A stretch of 17,521 bases of DNA, from assembly GCA_946404295.1 (NCBI GenBank), contig CAMJDE010000007.1:1-17521 (forward strand), written 5' to 3'. This DNA is from an uncultured Clostridia bacterium (lineage in GTDB: Bacteria; Bacillota; Clostridia; Oscillospirales; CAG-272). Shown one piece after another: positions 1-7,587 of the stretch (the stretch's first letter is position 1; every line of letters starts with the position of its first letter). The translations under genes and the position numbers were made by a program. Under the pieces are notes generated by a model. The model was not told where the DNA came from. It saw nothing but the letters and a program-made list of their open reading frames with translations, and searched no databases.

Positions 1-18
1 GCTTTCTTTCAAGAAAGC
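1..18. terminator. Short perfect hairpin at window edge, possible ttcA terminator
   Basis: GCTTTCTT and AAGAAAGC form a perfect 7-8 bp stem with a 2-4 base loop. It lies 11 bases beyond the stop codon of the minus-strand ttcA-like gene, so it could be its terminator. Any T-tract would lie outside the window, so this cannot be confirmed. Confidence 0.4.
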
Positions 19-29
19 GGGATCGTTCC

Positions 30-791
30 TTACTCCTCTTCGTCCTTCACCATCGGCAGGCGGTCGGTCTCTTTGAAGCCGTCGATTTCTCCTTTGCAGA
101 GGGCGCCGAAGATACGGTGGCGCAGACCGGGGTACTTCCGTTCGAGGTCGCGGAGCAATATTTTCATGGTTTCGCGTTCGGTTTCTCCGTCCTCGGGACA
201 GGGGCTTTTCAGGACGGGGAGCGGCGGATCTGCGTGTCTGACGTAATAGCGCACGTCCTTCTCCTGCGCGTAGAGCAGCGGGCGGATCAGCGTGAGGTCG
301 CGGCGGGAGAGGTAAGTAACCGGCGAGAAGCACCCGAGCCGCCCCTCGTGAAAGAGGTTCAGCATAAAGGTCTCGACCGCGTCGTCGAAATGATGCCCGA
401 GCGCGATCTTGTTGCACCCCTCGGCTTTCGCCCGGGCGTGGAGCGCGCCGCGCCGCATCTTGGCGCAGAGCGAGCAGGGGTTGGTCTCGCGCCGGATCTC
501 GAAAATGACCTTCGCGATCTCGGTCTGTTCGATCGCGTAGGGAACGTCCAGCGCGCGGCAAAACTCCGCGACGGGGGTCCAATCCACCCCCGGAAAGCCC
601 ATATCGACCGTCAGGGCGACGAGGCCGAATTTCGCGGGATAAAACCGGCGCAGGGCGGCGAGGGCGGCAAGGATGGTCAGACTGTCTTTTCCCCCCGAGA
701 TCCCGACGGCGATTTTGTCGCCCGGCGCGATCATACCGTAGTCGTCGACGGCGCGCCGCACGAAAGAGAGGATGCGCTGCAGTTCGTTCAT
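30..791 (-). CDS. ttcA: TtcA-family tRNA 2-thiocytidine biosynthesis protein (PP-loop ATPase)
   Basis: 253-residue cytoplasmic PP-loop ATPase. TtcA-family enzymes activate a tRNA base by adenylation and thiolate it using an Fe-S cluster (C32 in the enterobacterial enzyme); the target here is inferred from the family. The PP-loop SGGKDS is at residues 32-37. CSLC (Cys106, Cys109) and Cys198 in SPCPED give the three cysteines expected for cluster binding, and GHHFDDAVET (132-141) is the second family signature. Length is close to other Gram-positive members. The start is supported by a GGGGAG ribosome binding site about 8 bases upstream. I found no convincing -35 box; a TATGAT at 830-835 is the only -10 candidate. 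A minus-strand terminator (835-865) separates the gene from upstream transcription, so it is probably its own unit. Fold assignment is firm; the exact tRNA substrate is less so. Confidence 0.88.
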   Translation of the reverse strand: MNELQRILSFVRRAVDDYGMIAPGDKIAVGISGGKDSLTILAALAALRRFYPAKFGLVALTVDMGFPGVDWTPVAEFCRALDVPYAIEQTEIAKVIFEIRRETNPCSLCAKMRRGALHARAKAEGCNKIALGHHFDDAVETFMLNLFHEGRLGCFSPVTYLSRRDLTLIRPLLYAQEKDVRYYVRHADPPLPVLKSPCPEDGETERETMKILLRDLERKYPGLRHRIFGALCKGEIDGFKETDRLPMVKDEEE

Positions 792-834
792 GGTACACTC
801 CCCGCGGGCAGACGGACTCCGACCCGCATATCAT

Positions 835-865
835 AAAAAAGGGGCAAGGCGAGACCCGCCGCCCC
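835..865 (-). terminator. Rho-independent terminator, minus strand
   Basis: Read on the minus strand: GGGGC, GGCG, a 5-base loop, CGCC, a TT bulge, GCCCC, then six T. It acts only in the minus direction. The nearest upstream minus-strand gene is the zinc-ribbon gene ending at 1442, so a transcript stopping here would run antisense through the whole amidase gene. Confidence 0.7.
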
Positions 866-890
866 GAAAAAAAGCGAAAGGACGCTGAAA

Positions 891-1454
891 ATGGCGATCA
901 GAATATACGTAGATCAGGGGCACAACCCCGAGAATCCCAACACGGGCGCCGAGTGGTACGGGCTCCGCGAACAGGATATTACTTACCGCGTGGGGCGCGC
1001 GCTCTACGACCTCTTGCAAAACAATCCGAACTTCACGCCCCGGCTCTCGCGCCCGACCCCCGAAACGCAGCTCGGGACCAGCAACGCGACCAGCCTCTCG
1101 ACCAGAACCAACCAGGCGAACGCCTGGGGCGCGGATCTCTTCCTTTCGATCCACACCAACGCCTCGCTCGACACGTCGGCGAACGGCAGCGAATCGCTCG
1201 TCTACCGCGTCCCGTCGACGGCGGCGGATATCGCGAGGACGATCCAGACCGAACTCACCGCGACCACGGGGCTCCGTAACCGGGGCGTACTCGCGCGGCC
1301 GGGACTCTGGGTGCTTCGCAAAACGCGGATGCCCGCCGTGCTTGCCGAGATCGGATTTCTCTCCAACCCGCGCGAAGCGGCGCTGATGAACGAGAACCCC
1401 GCTCTCTTCGCCGAGGGGCTCTATCGGGGGATCGTCGCCTATTACGGGGTCTGA
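891..1454 (+). CDS. N-acetylmuramoyl-L-alanine amidase (Amidase_3 family)
   Basis: 187-residue single-domain Amidase_3 enzyme, which cleaves the amide bond between N-acetylmuramic acid and L-alanine in peptidoglycan. The zinc ligands and catalytic Glu expected for the family are all visible: His11 (in DQGHNP), Glu27 (in LREQDI), His88 (in SIHTNAS) and Glu153 (in LAEIGFLSN). No signal peptide, membrane segment or cell-wall-binding repeat is present, so export is unexplained; it could act in the forespore or mother cell (CwlD-like), be released by lysis, or use another route. The start has an AAAGGA site about 10 bases upstream. The 3' end overlaps the convergent zinc-ribbon gene by 13 bases. 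No good sigma-A promoter is visible; TATCAT at 829-834 lacks a -35 partner. Confidence 0.93.
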   Translation: MAIRIYVDQGHNPENPNTGAEWYGLREQDITYRVGRALYDLLQNNPNFTPRLSRPTPETQLGTSNATSLSTRTNQANAWGADLFLSIHTNASLDTSANGSESLVYRVPSTAADIARTIQTELTATTGLRNRGVLARPGLWVLRKTRMPAVLAEIGFLSNPREAALMNENPALFAEGLYRGIVAYYGV

Positions 1455-2131
1455 CCCCCCTCGTTTCCCGGCGTTCTGCGGGGGTTCGTCAGTTCCAGCG
1501 ACTCGCAATGCAGGAATTGCTCGGCGTCCGAGACGCTGTTCGCGGGAAAGAGATGCGACGCGCCGCAGGCGGGGCAGTAGACCAGGATCCCGTTCTCGGT
1601 CACGGCGGTCTCGTAGTTCCCGCCGCCGCAGGGACAGGTGATCGCCCCGTCGGCTTCCATCTCCTTGACGATGAAGCGGATCACGTCGTGCACCTGCGCG
1701 TCGGGGAGCACCCCGGTCTCCTCGGCTTCCTCCGGGGTCAGGTCCTGCAGTTTTTCGACCCCGAGCATCCCCGCGAGTTTCGAGAGTTCCGTGAGTTGGT
1801 TTTCAAGCGCCGAATCGAGCTCCCCGTCCGGACCGAGAAACCCGATATCGACGTTGGTATAGGGGCAGTTCAGAAGGAAGAGCCGCCCGCCGAGCACGAC
1901 CGAACGCGAGACCGAGAAGTGATGATCCTGCCGACAGAAGAGGCAGGGAACGTCAAAGCGGAACTTCTCGCGGTCGGGCGAGACGGTCACCTGCATCCGG
2001 CTCTTGCCGCAGGGGCATTTCAAGCGGAGCATCCCGGACGCGGGAATAAAATCGCCGATCAGCCCCTTCACTGCGGAAAGGCAGGCGGGGCAGCGGTAGG
2101 CGATATGCGTTTCTTTCGGTTGTAAGACCAT
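1442..2131 (-). CDS. Cys-rich zinc-ribbon (CpXC-like) protein of unknown function
   Basis: 229 residues. I do not recognise a characterised homologue. Cysteine pairs are spaced like zinc ribbons: Cys14-x2-Cys17 with Cys39-x-Cys41, then Cys63-x2-Cys66 with a lone Cys near 89, and near the C-terminus a CPC and a CPAC pair. The N-terminal part resembles the CpXC domain. The middle (about 105-150) is acidic and helical, and there is no signal peptide or membrane segment, so it is probably cytoplasmic. Start supported by AGAGG about 7 bases upstream. It lies 17 bases after the DJ-1-like gene and is the last gene of the ftsK operon; no terminator follows it before the amidase gene. A nucleic-acid or metal-binding role is possible but unproven. 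Confidence 0.8.
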   Translation of the reverse strand: MVLQPKETHIAYRCPACLSAVKGLIGDFIPASGMLRLKCPCGKSRMQVTVSPDREKFRFDVPCLFCRQDHHFSVSRSVVLGGRLFLLNCPYTNVDIGFLGPDGELDSALENQLTELSKLAGMLGVEKLQDLTPEEAEETGVLPDAQVHDVIRFIVKEMEADGAITCPCGGGNYETAVTENGILVYCPACGASHLFPANSVSDAEQFLHCESLELTNPRRTPGNEGGQTP

Positions 2132-2148
2132 GATAACCTCTTTGTTCG

Positions 2149-2706
2149 TCAGTCGGGGATCGCGATCGCGTCGGGGATCAGGGAGGAGACGCGCACCCGT
2201 TCCGCCGTCTCTTTCCCTTTGAGGAGCGCAAGCAGGGCAAGCCCGAACTCGTAGGCGGCGCCCATTCCGACGGCGGTGGTGACCTTCCCGTCGGTTTCGA
2301 CCCGTTTCTTCGACGCGACGGCGCCCTTCAGTTCGTTTTCAAATCCGGGAAAGCAGACGGCGCGTTTGCCCGCGAGCAATCCCCGCCGCCCGAGCACGAG
2401 GGGCGCGGCGCAGATGGCGGCGAGCCGACCGCCGTCGGACTGCGTCTTTTCGATCAGTCGGTCGACCTCGCGCGAAGCGTCGAGGTTGGTCGTCCCGGGC
2501 ATCCCGCCCGGAAGGATCAGGGCGTCGATCTTGCCCGTCGCCTCCTTCGGGGACAGGTCCGCCGTCACGGCGATCCCGTGCGCGCCGACCACGGTTTTCC
2601 CGGTGATCCCGACGGTTTTCACGTCGCATTTTCCCCGACGGAGCAGATCGAGCGGCACGAGCGCCTCGGTTTCTTCAAAGCCGTCCGCAAGCAGAAGCAG
2701 GATCAT
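2149..2706 (-). CDS. DJ-1/PfpI family protein
   Basis: 185-residue protein of the DJ-1/ThiJ/PfpI superfamily (flavodoxin-like fold), with full-length similarity to the DJ-1 clade. The reactive cysteine is Cys99 in the nucleophile elbow AAICAAP, and Glu14 of the EETE motif matches the Glu that hydrogen-bonds the DJ-1 cysteine. The DJ-1 His126 position appears to be Phe119 (in VCFPGF), so a classical Cys-His dyad is absent, as in many bacterial relatives. Family members have been linked to oxidative stress, chaperone and glyoxalase or deglycase activity; which applies here cannot be told. Start supported by AAAGGAAAA 5-10 bases upstream. It is the middle gene of the operon, 31 bases after ftsK and 17 before the zinc-ribbon gene. 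Confidence 0.92.
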   Translation of the reverse strand: MILLLLADGFEETEALVPLDLLRRGKCDVKTVGITGKTVVGAHGIAVTADLSPKEATGKIDALILPGGMPGTTNLDASREVDRLIEKTQSDGGRLAAICAAPLVLGRRGLLAGKRAVCFPGFENELKGAVASKKRVETDGKVTTAVGMGAAYEFGLALLALLKGKETAERVRVSSLIPDAIAIPD

Positions 2707-2737
2707 AGCGTTTTCCTTTCTTTCGGGTCCTATACGG

Positions 2738-5700
2738 TCAGTGGCGCGATTTCATTTCGAGGAACTGCGCCGCCGAGATCAGAACGTCGCGCGGCTTCGA
2801 GCCGTTGTGCGGTCCGACGATTCCCATTTCCTCCATCCGGTCGATGAAGTTGGTCGCCTTCTGGAATCCGATGCGGAGCTTCGTCTGGATCTTCGAGGTC
2901 GAGATCTGCCCCAGATTGACGGCGATCTCGACGGCTGCGATGAACTGCGGATCGTGGAAAATATCGTCGTCGTCGGCATATCCCTCGCCGTCGCCGTCGC
3001 GCTCGGCGCGCTTGTCTTTCGGGGCGCACTTCTCGGCTTCGCGTTCGATGTTCGCCATGACCTCGCTGTCGTAGGCGGCGTCCTCCGGGACGCCCTGTTT
3101 CAAGAAGTCGGTGACGCGTTCGACCTCGTCGTCGTCGACCAAAGCGCCCTGCACGCGGATCGGCTTCGGACTGCCGACCGGGAAGAAGAGCATATCGCCG
3201 CGGTCAAGCAGTTTCTCGGCGCCGCCCGTATCGAGGATGGTGCGCGAGTCGACCTGCGACGCGACGTGGAAGGCGAGCCGCGAGGGGATATTCGCCTTGA
3301 TGACGCCGGTGATGACGTCGACCGACGGGCGCTGCGTACCGATCAGGAGGTGGATCCCGGCGGCGCGCGCCTTCTGCGCGATGCGGCAGATCGCGTCCTC
3401 GACGGCGTCGCGGGCGCTCATCATCAGGTCGTTCAACTCGTCGATCACGATGACGATCTGCGGAAGCGGCGTGCCTCCGAGTTCGGGATGCTCGCGCACG
3501 ACCTGATTATACCCCTTGAGGTTCCGGACCCCGGTCTGTTCGATCAGGTTGAAGCGACGCTCCATCTCGCCCACCGCCCAGACCAGAGCTCCCGCCGCCT
3601 TCTGCGGCTCGACGACGACCGGGACGAGCAGGTGCGGGATCCCGTTGTAGACCCCGAGTTCGACCTTCTTCGGGTCGACCAGGATCAGTTTCACTTCGTC
3701 GGGACGCGCCTTGTAGAGCAGACTGATCAGGATCGAGTTGATGCAGACCGACTTACCCATACCGGTCGCGCCGGCGATCAGGGCGTGCGGCATCTTCGCG
3801 ATATCGCCGTAAACCGGGTTGCCCGTGACGTCGCTTCCGACGCAGACGGTGGTTTTCGACCCCGCCTCGCGGAACTTGTCGTTATCGAGCATATCGCGGA
3901 GCCGGACGGCGGTCGAATCCTTGTTCGGGACCTCGACGCCGACGGCGGCGACGCCCGGGATCGGCGCCTCGATCCGGATGCCCGGGGTGGCGAGCGCCAT
4001 CGAAATATCGTCGATCAGGTTGGTGATGCTGCGGATGCGGATGCCCTTTTCCGGGCGGAGTTCGTAGCGCGTGATGCGAGGACCGCGCGACACGTGGTTG
4101 ATGGTCGCCGTGATGTTGAAACTCTCGAGCGTTTCGATCAGGTTCTCGGCGTTCCGGCGGATCTCCTCTTCCGAGGAGGCGGTCATCTTGGTTTCGCCCG
4201 GCTTTAACAGCGACAGCGGGGGCGGGCAGTAGTCGGCGTAGGGATCGTCGTGCGCCGGAGCGGCGTTCGAGGGGATCGCTTCGCCGCTCCGCTCGGGGGC
4301 GATCGAGGCGTCCGAGACGCGCGTGGTCTCGATCTCGAGCCCCGACGCGTGCGCGCCGTCGGTCACGTTCCGCTCGGTCACGGTGTAGGCGAAGGGGTTG
4401 CGCTCGGCGACCAGCGGTTCGCTCGGGCGCGGCGGCGCGGCGGGAACGCTCTGCGCCGGGGTCGGCTGCGCCGTCTCGACGATGGTCGGCGCGGGCCCGG
4501 GCGCGGGCTGCGCGTAGGACTGCCCGGCGGGCTGCGCCGTCGCGGCGAAGGTCGGAGCGGGTGGGACCGTCGGTTCGGCTTGCGCCGGGAAGGTCGGTTG
4601 TACGGGCGCGGGCTGCGCCTGCGGCACCTGTTGCGTGAAGGTGGGCTGCATCGGCCGGACGGGCTGCGGGGGCGGCGTCTGCCGGGTAAAGGTCGGTTGG
4701 ATCGGTTGGGTCGGGATGCTCGGCGTCGGCTGCGTAAAGGTCGGACGGATGGGCTGCGCCTGGGGCGCCGCGGCGGGGGCGGGACGGATCGGCTCGACCG
4801 GGGTGATCGGCTCCGCGGTCTGCCCCGCGGGGGCGGCGGGTGCCGGGCGGAAGGTCGGAACGTAGGGGGTTCCGCTTCCGGGTGCGGGGGAAACCCCCGG
4901 ATTTGCCGCCGCTTGCTGCCGATCGGTGAAGGTCGGACGGTAGGCGGGCGGGATGGGCGAGTGATCGGGGATGAAGGTCCGGGGCGGCTCGCGATAGGCG
5001 GGGGCGTAGGAGCGCGGCGGCTCGGACGACGGCGCGCGGAGAGGGACGTTCTCCTCGGGGCGCACCGAGGGGGGAGGCGTCCGGTTGAACTCCTCCGTAA
5101 AGGCGAATCCCGGCTTTCCGAAGAGTTCCGCCGCGCTCACCACGTCGGGCGTCTCGGCGCCCGGGACGGACTCGCCCGCCGGGCTCGAAACGGCGCTCCG
5201 CGAGACGACGAGTTCCTCGTCGGGCAGGGGATCGATGCTGATATCGACCTGCGCGCGCTTTTCGTCGGGGGCGGCGTCGGGGACTCCCCGGACTTCCGCG
5301 CCCGTGCGCTCTTCCTTTTCCATTCTTGCCCGGATCTCCGAGAACGATTCCTCTTCCCGGTGGGCGACGGGATAATAACCGTCCCCTCCGACGATGGTCG
5401 GTTTAGACTGACGGGAACTCATAGAGAACTCCTTTCTGACTTTCGGCGGCGGGGTCGGGGCTTCGCCGCGCCTCTCCCGCGGACGGAAGAGGGCGACCGA
5501 GACGAACGCGAACCGACGCGCCGGGGGAAAGAATACGAAATAGAACAGGGGAAAAAGCAGGGGAACGAGGATCCCTCCGACGGGACCGAGCGAGGATTCG
5601 AGCGCCCCGCGGAGAAGCGAGCCGACGGCGCCGCCGCCCGACCACGCGAGCCCGCGGGAATACGCCTCCCCGACCGACGCGCGCCCTCCGACGAGGACGG

Positions 5701-6007
5701 CGACCGAGACGACGAAAAGACAGGCGAAGATCAGCCGGACGCGGAAGCGCCGGGATAAGAGATCTTCCCGCGCCGAAAGCGAAAGCCACGCGAGCGCGGG
5801 CGGGATCAGGACGGAGGCGAAGCCGAACAGCCCCGCCAAAAGGGAGATCAGACGCGAACCGAGAAATCCGGCGTCGAACCCGAACCGCTGCGCCAACAGG
5901 CAGAAGGTCAGATACAGGGCGAGAAGCGAGAGCAGGGGAGGGGTCAGCGCCGCTTTTTTCGCGGGGTCCTTTTCCGCCGCCGACTTCTTTTTTGGCGGCT
6001 TTCCCAT
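2738..6007 (-). CDS. ftsK: DNA translocase FtsK/SpoIIIE
   Basis: 1089-residue septal DNA pump, an ATP-driven hexameric translocase that clears chromosomes at division or sporulation. In order: about four N-terminal membrane helices (residues 15-165), a very long low-complexity linker rich in Pro, Gln and Ala (about 290-550), the FtsK alpha/beta motor from about 590 with Walker A GATGMGKS (746-753, Lys752) and Walker B VIDEL (Asp856-Glu857), and a C-terminal winged-helix gamma domain (about 1020-1089). Walker B is followed by NDLMM where ADLMM is usual. I chose the ATG at 6007: an AGGGGGG ribosome binding site lies 8 bases upstream. The ATG at 6031 has no such site and would sit almost at the predicted transcription start. 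First gene of the ftsK/DJ-1/zinc-ribbon operon. Whether it serves as FtsK or SpoIIIE cannot be decided here. Confidence 0.96.
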   Translation of the reverse strand: MGKPPKKKSAAEKDPAKKAALTPPLLSLLALYLTFCLLAQRFGFDAGFLGSRLISLLAGLFGFASVLIPPALAWLSLSAREDLLSRRFRVRLIFACLFVVSVAVLVGGRASVGEAYSRGLAWSGGGAVGSLLRGALESSLGPVGGILVPLLFPLFYFVFFPPARRFAFVSVALFRPRERRGEAPTPPPKVRKEFSMSSRQSKPTIVGGDGYYPVAHREEESFSEIRARMEKEERTGAEVRGVPDAAPDEKRAQVDISIDPLPDEELVVSRSAVSSPAGESVPGAETPDVVSAAELFGKPGFAFTEEFNRTPPPSVRPEENVPLRAPSSEPPRSYAPAYREPPRTFIPDHSPIPPAYRPTFTDRQQAAANPGVSPAPGSGTPYVPTFRPAPAAPAGQTAEPITPVEPIRPAPAAAPQAQPIRPTFTQPTPSIPTQPIQPTFTRQTPPPQPVRPMQPTFTQQVPQAQPAPVQPTFPAQAEPTVPPAPTFAATAQPAGQSYAQPAPGPAPTIVETAQPTPAQSVPAAPPRPSEPLVAERNPFAYTVTERNVTDGAHASGLEIETTRVSDASIAPERSGEAIPSNAAPAHDDPYADYCPPPLSLLKPGETKMTASSEEEIRRNAENLIETLESFNITATINHVSRGPRITRYELRPEKGIRIRSITNLIDDISMALATPGIRIEAPIPGVAAVGVEVPNKDSTAVRLRDMLDNDKFREAGSKTTVCVGSDVTGNPVYGDIAKMPHALIAGATGMGKSVCINSILISLLYKARPDEVKLILVDPKKVELGVYNGIPHLLVPVVVEPQKAAGALVWAVGEMERRFNLIEQTGVRNLKGYNQVVREHPELGGTPLPQIVIVIDELNDLMMSARDAVEDAICRIAQKARAAGIHLLIGTQRPSVDVITGVIKANIPSRLAFHVASQVDSRTILDTGGAEKLLDRGDMLFFPVGSPKPIRVQGALVDDDEVERVTDFLKQGVPEDAAYDSEVMANIEREAEKCAPKDKRAERDGDGEGYADDDDIFHDPQFIAAVEIAVNLGQISTSKIQTKLRIGFQKATNFIDRMEEMGIVGPHNGSKPRDVLISAAQFLEMKSRH
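4540..4950 (-). repeat. Degenerate PTF-repeat tract in the FtsK linker
   Basis: The linker carries at least seven degenerate copies of a unit centred on PTF (RPTFTDRQ, VPTFRPAP, RPTFTQPT, QPTFTRQT, QPTFTQQV, QPTFPAQA, APTFAATA), with Pro/Gln/Ala spacers. At DNA level the minus-strand motif appears as repeated AAGGTCGG-like words. It is low-complexity, probably disordered, and sits between the membrane and motor domains. Confidence 0.75.
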
Positions 6008-6039
6008 CCGCAGAACCCCCCTTTTTATCATATATCAAT

Positions 6040-6069
6040 ATTTTAACATATTCACCCCGGCAAAATCAA
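6040..6069 (-). promoter_or_regulatory. sigma-A promoter for the ftsK operon
   Basis: On the minus strand TTGATT (6064-6069) is followed by an 18-base spacer and TAAAAT (6040-6045). Predicted transcription start is about 6033, giving a leader of about 26 bases before the ATG at 6007. This supports the shorter FtsK start. Confidence 0.65.
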
Positions 6070-6092
6070 GGGGGTGACTTCGATTTTCCCTG

Positions 6093-6159
6093 AAAAAACG
6101 AAAGTCGCGCCGCCCCGCCGCGTTTCGCCCCGAAGCGGGGTGCCCGGGGCGCGTTTTTT
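6093..6159. terminator. Terminator-like inverted repeat between divergent promoters
   Basis: AAAAAACG (6093-6100) and CGTTTTTT (6152-6159) flank GC-rich arms. CGCCCC (6126-6131) pairs with GGGGCG (6146-6151), and an alternative inner hairpin is CCCCG-AAG-CGGGG (6128-6140). It resembles a bidirectional intrinsic terminator but lies between the ftsK and CNNM promoters, where no known transcript ends. Confidence 0.5.
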
Positions 6160-6179
6160 CGCCCCTTCTCCCCCTCCTC

Positions 6180-6208
6180 TTGACAGAATGAAGACAGTCG
6201 TGTATAAT
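6180..6208 (+). promoter_or_regulatory. Consensus sigma-A promoter for the CNNM gene pair
   Basis: TTGACA (6180-6185), a 17-base spacer and TATAAT (6203-6208) match the consensus in all 12 positions. Transcription should start near 6215, giving a leader of about 65 bases. The leader contains a small hairpin, TCGCGA (6223-6228) with TCGCGA (6236-6241). It is too short for a magnesium M-box riboswitch. Confidence 0.9.
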
Positions 6209-6279
6209 ATACGATAATACGCTCGCGAAAAAAGATCGCGAAGAAAAACCCGTATCCGAAGGAGTGTGGTTTTCCCTTT

Positions 6280-7587
6280 ATGGACCCAAGCAGTACGCTG
6301 ATTCTTCTGAGTTGTCTTGCGTTACTCGGCTTCAGCGCCTTTTTCTCGGCATCGGAGAGCGCCTTCGTCGGCGCGAACCGGATCAAACTCAAAAGTCTGG
6401 CGGAGAACGGCAACCGGCGCGCGGCGCTGGCGCTGTCGATCTCCGATAAGTTCGACGCCACGCTGACGGCGATTTTGGTGGGCAACTGCCTCGTCAACAC
6501 CGTCTGCGCGTCGCTCGCCACCGTTTTTACCCTGCGCGTATTCGGAGATATGACCCCGGTGCAGACGACTGTCACGACCCTCGTGACGACCGCCGTGGTC
6601 ATCCTGTTCGGCGAGATTGCGCCGAAGACCCTCGCCAATTACGATCACGACGCGGCCGCCGTAGCGTTCGCGCCTTTTCTGCGTTTCCTGCTCTGGATCC
6701 TCACGCCCCTGACCCTGCTCTTCTCGGGGCTGACCTACGTCGTCTCGAAGATCTCGGGCGGCTCGAGCGAACCGACCGTGACCGAGGACGAGATCTCGTC
6801 GATCATCGAGACCGGCGAGGAGGAGGGCGTGATCGACGAGGAGCAGAGCGACCTGCTCCAATCGGCGCTCGAGTTTTCGGGCACGCGCGTCGCCGACGTC
6901 CTGACGCTCTGGGACGACGTGACCTTCGTTTCTCTCTCGATGACGACCGAAGAGATCCTCGAACTGATCCGCAACACCAAGTATTCGCGCCTGCCGGTTC
7001 TCGAAAAGGATCGGGTCGTCGGCATCCTGCTCGTGCGGAACTATCTGCGCTCCTACATCACGACCGGGCGCGCCGATCTGCGCCGCCTGATGACCAAACC
7101 GACCTTCGTCCCGCTCGACGCGCCGATCGACGATCTGCTCGACGAGATGAGCCGCAACAAGTGCTGTATGGCGATCGTCCGCGACAAGAACGGCAGGACG
7201 ATGGGGCTGGTCACCGTCGAGGACTTCCTTGAGGAGTTGGTCGGCGAGATCTACGACGAGGACGACGAGTTCGACCCGAACTTCGCCAAACTCGGCGGCA
7301 ACTACTTCGAGGCGAGCGGAAAACTCACCCTCGGCGCGCTCTTTGACGGTATGGGCTACGAAAACTCCGACGAGGCGCTCCGCAGCAAGCGCATACATAC
7401 CTTCCTGCTCGAACGGATGGGACGCCTGCCCGAGGAGGGTGAGGAATACGACACGGGCGACCTGCATTTCACGGTCGACGAGGTGACCGACGAGCGCATC
7501 GCGCGCGTCACCGTCAAACTCGACACCCCCGAACTGGAACTGCCCCCGATGAAGCAGCCCGACGGAGAGGAGAGTGACGAGAAATGA
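6280..7587 (+). CDS. CNNM/CorC-type (DUF21-CBS) membrane protein, first paralogue
   Basis: 435 residues of the hemolysin C/CorC/MpfA type, linked in the family to Mg2+ or other divalent-cation efflux. Domains: DUF21 membrane domain (about 4-155) with the SASESAF and GEIAPKT signatures, a CBS pair (about 195-315) ending in TMGLVTVEDFLEELVGEIYDE, and a CorC_HlyC domain (about 330-420) with an acidic tail. The first CBS motif reads VLTLWDDV (about 207-214), where the family normally has a Pro-Arg pair (xMTPRxD) that the downstream paralogue keeps. The AAGGAG site is 15 bases upstream, rather far, so translation may be moderate. The stop overlaps the next start by 4 bases, implying coupling. It is one of two co-expressed paralogues and may pair with it. 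Confidence 0.93.
   Translation: MDPSSTLILLSCLALLGFSAFFSASESAFVGANRIKLKSLAENGNRRAALALSISDKFDATLTAILVGNCLVNTVCASLATVFTLRVFGDMTPVQTTVTTLVTTAVVILFGEIAPKTLANYDHDAAAVAFAPFLRFLLWILTPLTLLFSGLTYVVSKISGGSSEPTVTEDEISSIIETGEEEGVIDEEQSDLLQSALEFSGTRVADVLTLWDDVTFVSLSMTTEEILELIRNTKYSRLPVLEKDRVVGILLVRNYLRSYITTGRADLRRLMTKPTFVPLDAPIDDLLDEMSRNKCCMAIVRDKNGRTMGLVTVEDFLEELVGEIYDEDDEFDPNFAKLGGNYFEASGKLTLGALFDGMGYENSDEALRSKRIHTFLLERMGRLPEEGEEYDTGDLHFTVDEVTDERIARVTVKLDTPELELPPMKQPDGEESDEK

Noticed and set aside
792..890. sigma-A promoter for the amidase
   Set aside because: TATCAT at 829-834 has no acceptable -35 at 16-18 bases, and sporulation sigma consensus also fits poorly.
2276..5758. Long plus-strand open frames opposite ftsK (643 and 502 codons)
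   Set aside because: They are antisense to the clear FtsK motor and linker, have no family resemblance or ribosome binding site, and are Arg/Asp-rich as expected from the complement of GC-rich coding DNA.
6209..6279. M-box magnesium riboswitch before the CNNM pair
   Set aside because: The 65-base leader has only one 6-bp hairpin, far short of the M-box fold.
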